From the NCBI RefSeq assembly GCF_029227915.1, contig NC_079875.1, positions 22,253,001-22,317,000 of the forward strand: a stretch of 64,000 nt of DNA, given 5' to 3'. Position numbers and translations under genes: made by a program. Shown here piece by piece: positions 50,301-64,000 of this stretch; the stretch's first letter is position 1, and every line of letters starts with the position of its first letter. The notes beneath the pieces are model-generated. The model had not been told where the DNA came from. It saw nothing but the letters and a program-made list of their open reading frames with translations, and did no database searches. The DNA is from Hydractinia symbiolongicarpus (Eukaryota > Cnidaria > Hydrozoa > Anthoathecata > Hydractiniidae).

Positions 50301-51698
50301 GCCCCTGAAAAATCTAACTGTCTAGGATATGCAGAGCACGGAATAGGGTTTTACCTGCAGCCAATATCCCGAAAATGGATGAATGCGAGACCACTGATGT
50401 AATTAGGGTCATCTTCCTTAGACGCCTTATATTATAAGATATTCCCATGCTAAAGTTTATCAACTTAATGAAATAATAAATAAAAGTGTTTCGTATGTGT
50501 GAAGAGAATTTGTGGTGTAACATCTGTTGAAAGCTACCACGCAGATACGCCATCACAGAAAATCTAAAAAGTGTACACAATTTCTTTGACAGCCTAATTA
50601 AGAGAACCGTACATAGGGAGAGTAAAGGTAATCCGTTATATTCTGAATAACATAGCAGTAGAGGAATGGGATAAGATAATAAAGGAAGTTGAGTGGAAAA
50701 GTCAAGGAATAGAAATATATAAATAGGAACATGTCACTGCAGCAGTCACTACATAATAAAGTAAAAACCCCAGTTATACAACAGAATGAAAGCCATAATA
50801 CAATACAAAAATGTCAAGTTACTACCAGGCTAAAGCCCTAGTTAGGCAACAGATACAGAAAACAACATACCTAACTGCGACGAGCTTTGGATCAAGAACT
50901 ATTATCATACGAAAACCGTCTTCTTCTCTGTAGCCTGTTCGGAAATTAAATATGATGTCTAGTACGAACAAAGCATCAGCACAGCAATGAAAGGCAACCC
51001 AAGATGACAAGTTCTCAGTTGTAAAAAACGCAATATTCAATGGTAGAACAACCAAATTTGTTAGCAGGAACAACATTATGACAAGATCCCAGTAATATCT
51101 AAAAAATATGCACACAATATTCAAAATGAGAGGAAAGTTAAAACATAAAATTATTTTCTTTCTTTACTTGTCACACATGATATTAATATTAATCTTACCT
51201 CATGTTACTATACGGATGAATAATCCAACCGGCGTTTCTTGATCTTATTTGTTCTTCCTGCACGGCTCTTCTTCCCCCAAATATCTTAACATTAGCGGGT
51301 GTTTCAGACGGAATCAACCATGATCTAACTTTATGATGCATTGTTTTTCTTCTAGTTAGATCCCCTTCATTAAGACTGCCTTCTAACACCTTAATACTTA
51401 CTCGTCTATTCTGTTCATATGGATTTAAAAAGTTCTTGTTTTGCAAATTTGGTACAACAGAATCAGTTAATTTATTATCTTTGTTACCATTTCCATCGTT
51501 TATACCGAATTTCTTTTCATTGTCATCAGTGGTTATTGCTATTTTAGCTTCATTGTTGTTTACACTCGGGCAAGTTTCAGGTGCAACTTGATTGGACGAT
51601 GGTGTTAATGCTGCATTGATAGGTGGTAAATGTGGACCAGTATATAAAGGAACATTTGTTGACTGCTTTTCTCGATTCTCAACATTCCTGGTCGACAT
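47342..51698 (-). CDS. HCN-type hyperpolarization-activated channel, copy A (743 aa)
   Basis: Tetrameric plasma-membrane cation channel (pacemaker current) opened by hyperpolarization and tuned by cAMP. Exons: 51199-51698, 50871-51098, 49232-49442, 48948-49097, 48649-48867, 48423-48572, 48083-48323, 47819-47991, 47342-47701; phases agree. Seen in order: polar N-terminus, S1 beginning [14 protein letters not shown] (about 168), S3 [12 protein letters not shown]4 [20 protein letters not shown] with K/R at three-residue steps, S5 [11 protein letters not shown], filter CIGYG (384-388), S6, C-linker [10 protein letters not shown], and a cyclic-nucleotide domain ending [17 protein letters not shown] with the ligand arginine kept. 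The short tail (exon 9) is unlike vertebrate HCN tails. The start is the first ATG of exon 1. It is divergently paired with copy B; orthology to a particular HCN1-4 is not implied. Confidence 0.92.
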
Positions 51699-52002
51699 CG
51701 AAAAATATGCTAACCTTTACCATAAATTAAAGTAACATAATTGTCCGGAGATGTCATGTTGAGAAAATAACTGACGCATAATTACATGTGTTAAACTTGA
51801 CGTCATTTAATATAACGTCATCACAGAAGCCAAGGTATGAGCATTTTCTTTAAAATTAAAATCGACTTCGTTTTCACAACTAACCCATATTTGTTTTATC
51901 ACACGAAATATATAAAAGGCGCAGTCTTCCAGTAAGGATGGTAACGCATAATGCGGGAAACAATGCGAGTTAAACAAAGACGAAAATAGTATTAATAGTG
52001 CT
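51699..52002. promoter_or_regulatory. Shared divergent promoter of the HCN pair
   Basis: Only 304 bp separate the two start codons. Within it are a perfect palindromic CRE, TGACGTCA, at 51798-51805, an ACGTCA half-site at 51815-51820, and a TATA box TATAAAAG at 51911-51918 oriented to copy B (start codon 85 bp downstream). No equally good TATA was found towards copy A. CRE sites bind CREB/ATF factors; that they act here is inference. Confidence 0.6.
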
Positions 52003-55000
52003 ATGTTCCAAAAAGCATCTGCTGATTGTGTTATAAGCAACTATCATAGAGCTTTAAATATCACTTGTGATGGTGGAATCAAATTAAATCAAAAATTGCC
52101 ATCCACAGATGAAGTTTTATCACACCCAAAGTTAGCATCAATAATTTTTTCGCACCGTAATAAACAAAGGATTATGAATAGAATACACAATCTAAAAGAT
52201 ACAACAAAGAAATTAAGAGTGCATATAACACCAACCGATGTGATTAAGGAGTTGCTTTGTCCAGCAGAGACTTCGTTCAACGTAAAGATCTGTGGCGGAA
52301 AGAGGGGTTTCGATGTTGAAAGGGAAAGATCTAAGAGTTCAGGTTATGTCATCCATCCTTGCAGTAAGATAAGGTTAGCTATAACAGGTTTTGGTAAAAA
52401 CATAAACTGTCCTAAAGTGAACTATTTTTACTCTACATTCACGGATTTTTTAGACAATACTGGGATCTTGTCATTATGGTTATGCTGATATTAAACATGT
52501 TTTTTCTTCCGTTGGATATCGCGTTTTTTGCTAATAACTACGACTTTGCTTGGATGGTTTTTCATGTAACATCTGACACGCTATGCTTGGTTGATATCCT
52601 GTTGAATTTCAGAACTGCTTATCGTGTCAATAATAAGGAGTTAAAACATTTTGAATTAGATCATAAAAAGATTGCGAAACAGTAAGTACAGAATTATCTT
52701 AAAAGTTTGTCACTGTGAATAAATGATTAAGCTCCGTTTATTAGGAAAAATCTGAAGTATAAATCTTTAGTTACTTTTAGTGTGTAGGTACCCTTTTGTC
52801 CTTTTTTTATCGCCCTTCGTATAAGAGAACTTACACATGTTACTTTTATAATGTTGGCTGATGCAATGTTACTGAAGTCTTCCTATTTTACATGCTTAAC
52901 TGTTGCTCACTTTTCGCGCATCTTATTTTTCGGGCATTTAATTTTCGCGCACCTCTTAAAAAGGAATATTTCACACACAAATTTTCGGGCACCTAAATGC
53001 GCGAAAATTAGTATTTTCGCGGAACCAATTGTTTATGCAGCGTCTCTGAGCGAAAATATTCAATGTACACGAAAATTTTATGAATTAGGGTAACTTGAAA
53101 CTTTTACTGTTGTTCATTCTTTTTTCTTCATATTTGCTCACTACTTTGCTACAACTTTACAGGTTGTAAACGTTTTTTAACCTTAAGTTAACATAAAAAC
53201 CTTAACCCGTTACGGTTGAAAATAGTGTCGTACGGCATGTGCATGCGCGTAATATTTACAAATTTTGAGTGAATAACTTTTAAGAAATATAACAAACCAT
53301 AAAACGTCACAGGTATAAAATACACTAAGAAGCTCTTGGAACGAGGTTGGGTCTAGAGAACACTGTTAATTATGTTGCTCAATAACTTTAGTTACCTTAA
53401 AACTTGGTTTACATTGGATCTGATCAGTTCTCTTCCGATCCATTATATTATTTTAATCAGCTCTCGACACACTGATAATCTCAGCCTTGGCTTAAAAGGT
53501 GCTTCTAGAGCACTGAAGATTCTAAGAGTTGTTAAAATATTGAATCTATTGAAACTACTGCGTCTTTCGCGAATCATTCGTGGTATAACACAATATGAAG
53601 AGGTACAGACTCATGTTTTTTTTCCGTAGTGCGCTAATTACACTTCGATGTTATTAGCGCTTTATTTGATGAGAGGAGGCACTTGTTTCGTTCTTACCTA
53701 TGTTCTTCTTTATTTTTTCACACTTAGGCTTACTGTTTAACGTTTGGGTTGTTGCGATATATAAAGCTTATATCGATGATGCTAATTGTCGCACATTGGA
53801 ATGGCTGCCTTCATTTTATGTTGCCAATGCTCCAGGAGTTCCCGCCCAATTGTTGGGTGAAGCTAAGCAAACTAGAGGTATGTATTCTCTTGTAATGTCT
53901 TGTAGCAAAATTGTACCGTGGAAAATATAACACTTTTAGAACGAAGCCTGGTATGTCCAGTACGGTTGGGCATTGTTTAAGACTCTTTCGCATATGCTAT
54001 GTATTGGATACGGTCGATTTATTCCTGAATTATTATCCGAAGCTATTGCTACCATTTTTACTATGGTGACAGGAGCTACGTTCTACGCTCTTTTTATTGC
54101 GCACTCGATGGCTTATGTAATCCAAAGTGATTTGTCGAATAATGTGTATCAAGAAAAGGTAAGCATGATGAGTCAGCAATGTTTTTTATAGTTGCAGTTT
54201 TAGTTTGTGTTTCTTTTTGCCGTCCTGGTATAGACATTGAAATGAGACTTATTTTGCTACAATTTTACCTTAGTTGAACGAACTCAACGACTACATGGTC
54301 TATCGCTTTCTACCAGACGAAACAAGAAAGCGCGTCTCGGAGTATTTTGAACATAAACATCAGAGAGGAAAATTTTTCAAAGATGAAGATATCTTAGCAG
54401 AAATGTCAAAACCTCTAAGAGATGTAAGTTTGTCTTTATTAACAAAAATTAAATTCATTCAATCAAGTTAAGACGTTATAAGCGACTGGTTCACATCTGA
54501 GAGACATTGATTTGATTCTTCTGTTTTGTTAGGAGATCCTGAATCATATATGCGCTGATTTTGTTAAAGGCTTGACTATCCTACAAACTGCGCCAGAGCC
54601 ATTTATTTCGTCATTTCTAAGCAAGCTAAAGTACGAGGTATATTTAAATACAGATACTATTTTCGAAGAAGAAACGCCCAGTGACGAGATGTTTTTCATA
54701 CGTAAGGGAACGTTACGGTTAACCTTTCAAAAGACCCTTATTGAAAATCTCTACACGGGTTCGTTTTGTGGAGGTGAGAAAAATATTTTTGTAAAGAATG
54801 GTTTACGGTTGTTTGCTTGTAACTAAACCTTAGTTTTACACTCAGGGTCTTACAATCACCCAAGTTTTTAAAAAGGGGGATCAAGAGAGTTTTGGGAAAC
54901 GCGTACTCGGTATTACTGCGTAAGTCTAAGCATTAACAATAATCATCAGATCTTTTTTTGTGGTAAATATAATACAGCTTTAAATATCCAGTAATAGCTG

Positions 55001-57214
55001 CTGTTAACCTTATGTGTAGTTATCAATATTTTACACGATATTTCACCAGGACAACATAAAACACCTCCATTGTATTTGGTCTCTGCGAGTGGTCGCCTTA
55101 CAAATGTGATATACATTAATATTTTAACGAATTCACGTTGTTTTATTATAAGAAAACCGTTTAGCCTCGATTTTCGTAGCAAATTCCTGAATATTGGTTG
55201 AAATTTTTTCATAATTTTTATTCCTCTATTTTCTTTTCTTTCTTTATAAATAACTATAATATCTCTTTAATAATAGCCGTATTTTGTCTGTCTCTGCGCG
55301 GACCCCCCGCTGTGTTAGAAAATGATGTCATGGAAACACGAATATCAAATGCGATATATCTTTATCCACTTTGTTGCGACGGGTAAATTTAAAGGACGGA
55401 AGACCCCGTGGATTTTTCCACGGGTTAACGACTAGTCTCTATAATAATAGTCGTCGTCTGTCTGTCTCTGCGCGGACCCCCCGCTGAGTTAGAAAATGAT
55501 GTTACGGAAACACGAATATCAAATGCGATATATTTTTATCCACTTTGTTGCGACGGGTAAATATAATGGACGGGCGAACCCGTGGATTTTTCTACGGGCA
55601 ACGACTTCTCTTTAATAATAGCCGTCGTCTGTCTGTCTGTGTGTCCGCGAAAGCCATGTCCCGTAACTGAAACACGAAATTTTTAAAATGCGCATCAATA
55701 ATAAATGCGATATATTTCTGTCCACTTTGTTGCAACAGGTTAATTTAAAGGACGGGCGACCCAGTGGATTTTTTCACGGGCTAACGACTAGTCTATATTA
55801 TAATACCCGTATACGTCTGTCCGTCTGTCTGTCTGTCACGCAAAATAGTAGCTTGCTGCGCAAGTAGCGAGAAGCACGCAATATGCGGTATAAAAAGGTC
55901 GGGCAAACCCGTGGATTTTTCCACGGGCTAACGACTAGTTTTATCTATACCTGTAAATAACATCACAGTTATGTATTTTATTTGAGACATCTTTTTTTTA
56001 TTGAAGAAAAAAAAACTTCCTTTATATTTGGCTGAAAAAAAGAAACTTTATTGCATTGCAGTTTGATTTCGTAACTGTAAATGGCAATTTCAAGGTCTCC
56101 AATAATTGGATCTTAATACGCTAAGGCTGGGGATTTTTTTAAATTTTTCTTAAGATTTCGAGGATTCTCATTTTCTTATAAAAATATTTCTTGAAAAAAC
56201 CCGAATATATCGGCTGTAATATTTAGAACTGAGTATTCTAAGCCGTAGTCGAAGATTGCTAACAGCAACAGCCACATCAACATGCGATGTGCTAGTTCTA
56301 TCTCGACAACATATGAGCGAATTATTGGAAGAATACGAAGAGATGAAACCAGTTTTCGAACACACAGCTATTAGCAGAATAATAGCCATCTGTCGTCAGG
56401 TAAAACTCATTACATCTCTAACCCATTTTTTTATTTAAACAATCTTTTATTTTGGAACCCAGGTCTCTTTTAGTAGATGCAAATCACGCTTAAAAGTCAA
56501 AAACCAAAAAAAAGAGCGGGTAATTCAATATTAATATATTCTCCATCTTTCCAAAGCGAGGAAGAGGAAACTCTTTTGAAAAATGAAGTATAAAAAAACT
56601 ACTTTCCAGCCAACCTTGTCCCCAGGATCAGTTGATACAAGGACAGAAAGCCGGACAGGCTTACCTCCAAATGTAAATTACGTTAACATTGCATATTTCA
56701 GTATATGTAGTAAAAACTTCAAGCTTCAACCACACTGAATAGACCATAACAGTCCCTGCAATATCGGGGGAAGCATTCGGTCTTTAGCACAGTAGAAGTT
56801 TAAAATTTGAATAGTTCTTTAGCCAATCTGAGGGTCTCAAATTTTAAAACTTGATAGTGCTTCACACGCAGTGGTTAGACCTTCGTAGCCACAATATCGA
56901 TCCCTTCACTAAAACCAATCCACGAGAACTGCAAAGGAATTTAAATTAACGAATTGTTTTCTATGTCTTTTAAGAGTGGCTTTCTTTCTTTATCAACGAC
57001 GCGTCACTTAATGATTCTCGACAACCACCGTTCTTTACTGACTCAACTATGCAGACACATCAGACAAATAAAAGACGCAGTTGGTGATGATAACATGTTG
57101 AAAGAGAAAGATGCTGTCGGGATCACCGCAGCACTAAATATGCTCATCGACGAACACATGAAACTTCACTCAGGTTGTAGCTTTTTAAAATTGTTTCCAA
57201 AGTTACGCCTCTGA
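52003..57214 (+). CDS. HCN-type channel, copy B (660 aa)
   Basis: Inverted paralogue of copy A. Exons: 52003-52373, 52454-52681, 53392-53602, 53728-53877, 53940-54158, 54274-54423, 54533-54773, 56227-56399, 56975-57214; phases agree. Exons 2-8 have exactly the lengths of copy A (228, 211, 150, 219, 150, 241, 173). Seen: S1 QYWDLVIMVMLILN, S4 [21 protein letters not shown]5/turret [14 protein letters not shown], filter CIGYG (341-345), C-linker NDYMVYRFLP, then a diverged nucleotide-binding domain. There FGEI has become CGEL, the RRTAS block reads RRLLTAT, and the C-helix DRLDR-type segment reads SRIIAIC. Strong cAMP binding is therefore doubtful (inference). The N-terminus is about 40 residues shorter than in A. 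The last exon ends KLFPKLRL then TGA; its acceptor is the least certain join. Intron 7 holds a Helitron array. Confidence 0.9.
55262..55938 (+). mobile_element. Head-to-tail array of four short Helitrons
   Basis: Units 55262-55435, 55436-55606, 55607-55791 and 55792-55938. Each starts TCT(C)T..TAATAATA/TATAATA and a GTCTGTC stretch. Three end with a hairpin, CCCGTGGATTTTTCCACGGG or a variant, then CTAG; unit 2 has lost the AG. The array is flanked by A at the left and T at the right, as for one Helitron insertion. Units 1-2 are most alike; unit 4 belongs to a second subtype. Confidence 0.8.
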
Positions 57215-58113
57215 GAATATTTGTTTGTTTTTATCTACGTCTTTCCGAATTGCTTCGATAAGGAACATCTTTTCTTAAACTAGTCGGTGGCGACTAACTT
57301 AAGACAGTTGACACTTATAACTGCGTTACTACACTTTAGACCAAAAAATCCCGGTGTTAATAGGGTTAATCCAGTGTGTGTTCGCGGCAACTCGCATAAA
57401 AATATCCAAATAAAATAAGACGCAATAACTGCATAAAGCGAATTAACGCCAGATGGAAACGAAACTTAACATAAGGAAATCTTCACAACTCACACGAACA
57501 CATGGTTATTATATTTATTTAATAATAAAAAGTTCTTTAGAAAAAGAAAACTTGAGTTTTATTAGCGGAACAGTTTCTAAAAAAATATTTTTATAAAAAA
57601 ACTCTAAGCACAAGCCTATACAATGGTAATATTTTCGCGCTTCATGCATCTGAGCAAAAAAACATAACATAAAAACTAAACGAAATAGCTATGGACACGT
57701 TTAACACGTTACTACAAATGCATTAAGAAGGGCTAAATATTAAATTAAAGTTATTAAAAGTATATATGTAACAAAATATTGGCCTTGCGAGCAAAGTTGT
57801 TTGTGAAAAATAGAAAGATCGTTATAAGGCTTTAATTATTTTACAACGTAAGCGACTGTTTTAGAAATAATCATAATCATTCCTTATTAATCCGAGAGAA
57901 CTAAACGTATTATACAGGCCGGAACATTTTGCGAGCCAATTGAGTTGCTTTATCTGGTCCATCAAAAAGCGTTCACAGAGAAGAATTAACGCTGATTTTG
58001 CATTTACAATTATTATGCCTGGTGTCGAATTTATTAGAGTGAAATTACTTGCATAAATATCCTAATCAACTTAGACCACAACACTAGTATGAAAAGTCGG
58101 AGGCTAGTATCAT
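57215..58113. other. Convergent 3' intergenic region of HCN copy B and CSK
   Basis: 899 bp separate the two stop codons. Candidate polyadenylation signals are AATAAA at 57524-57529 (plus, for HCN copy B) and AATAAA on minus at 58030-58035, 79 bp past the CSK stop. No other gene was seen. Confidence 0.5.
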
Positions 58114-63342
<5,229 letters not shown>

Positions 63343-63924
63343 CTGAAACAAAAAATTTTTTAATTCTTTTGAAATTGAGAAGTACACTCCGTATGTAAGA
63401 TAAACTTTGAAAGTACTTGTTTTTTAGTGAGCATGAGGTTTAATACTGTAACATAACTTTAGTTTTTTTATCGTAAAATAGATATGGAAAAATACTGTGA
63501 ACAAATACCCGAGCACCCGGTAACTTTATTATTTTAAGTTGCATGATTCGAGTTCTTTATTTTACTTTTGTCAATTAATTCTAGACAGTAGTTCCATATT
63601 ATTTTTCACTACTATATTTATAATTCTTAACTACAGTAACTTCAATATTTTAACAATTCTTTTCTAAAAATCAAATTCAGTTTCTGCAACAGATAGTGAA
63701 TGCTTACTGAAATCCATTTGAACGGTAAATTTAATTACAATATAAGATATCAATATTCCAACAACAGCTCAATATTTCTACAGTTTTTATATGCAGTTAT
63801 TTAGTTCAGTCACTTGTACTTCCTGAGGATTTGAACCTTCTATTTTTTTTCTAAAAACACTTCTACTTTAACCAAGGCCCCTAATCTGAACGATAATTAC
63901 AAAAAATTCAACAAAACATAAATA

Positions 63925-63962
63925 AACAAACAAACAAACAAACAAACAAACAAACAAACAAA
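63925..63962. repeat. (CAAA)n microsatellite
   Basis: About nine CAAA units flanked by AATA variants, near the right edge of the window. Confidence 0.9.
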
Positions 63963-64000
63963 TAAATAAACTGCTATTACATATTATAACTTATCCTTTC

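Noticed and set aside
53700-53930. Plus-strand open frame ending VPAQLLGEAKQTRG in the HCN copy B turret region
   Set aside because: It is the wrong frame of a real exon. In the frame set by the splice phase, 53728-53877 reads HCN S5 and turret ([14 protein letters not shown]).
63343-64000. SH2 or SH3 exons of the CSK gene
   Set aside because: No SH2 or SH3 motif could be read on minus; these exons most likely lie beyond the right edge.

Overview
The window looks like invertebrate nuclear DNA: AT-rich (roughly one third G+C by eye), genes broken into short exons with GT-AG introns, and introns full of small transposons. Gene content (IQCH, HCN channels, CSK, DNA polymerase alpha) plus the repeat style (TAGC-rich tracts, a P2X7-tail-like domain, THAP fragments) fits a cnidarian, probably a medusozoan such as a hydrozoan. 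That assignment is inference. No prokaryotic or organellar feature was seen.

Layout. 1-4 kb: the 5' part of a DNA polymerase alpha catalytic subunit gene (minus strand) with a 1.3-kb inverted-repeat transposon in an intron. 4-20 kb: gene-poor, repeat-rich DNA with a hAT-like MITE, an old dispersed repeat family, a tandem duplication, and isolated P2X7-like, THAP-like and C2H2-like fragments. 21-41 kb: one 27-exon gene on the minus strand, the orthologue of IQCH, with an in-frame 1084-residue reading frame reconstructed from the sequence. 41-46.2 kb: a transposon cluster (Tc1/mariner-like MITE, LINE relic, two tRNA-derived SINEs, a complete non-autonomous Helitron). 47.3-57.2 kb: two HCN-type cyclic-nucleotide-gated pacemaker channel genes, head to head and about 300 bp apart, with identical sizes for seven consecutive exons. 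58.1-63.3 kb and beyond: the kinase domain of a CSK-type tyrosine kinase (minus strand), whose SH3/SH2 exons lie off the right edge.

The two HCN genes are inverted paralogues and probably share one promoter, which carries a palindromic CRE-type TGACGTCA site and a TATA box. HCN copy A keeps a near-canonical cAMP pocket; copy B has lost several ligand contacts, so the pair may have split into cAMP-sensitive and cAMP-insensitive channels. The other genes show no evident pathway link to each other. Exon boundaries were read by eye from splice signals, reading phase and family knowledge; no alignment or transcript data were available.
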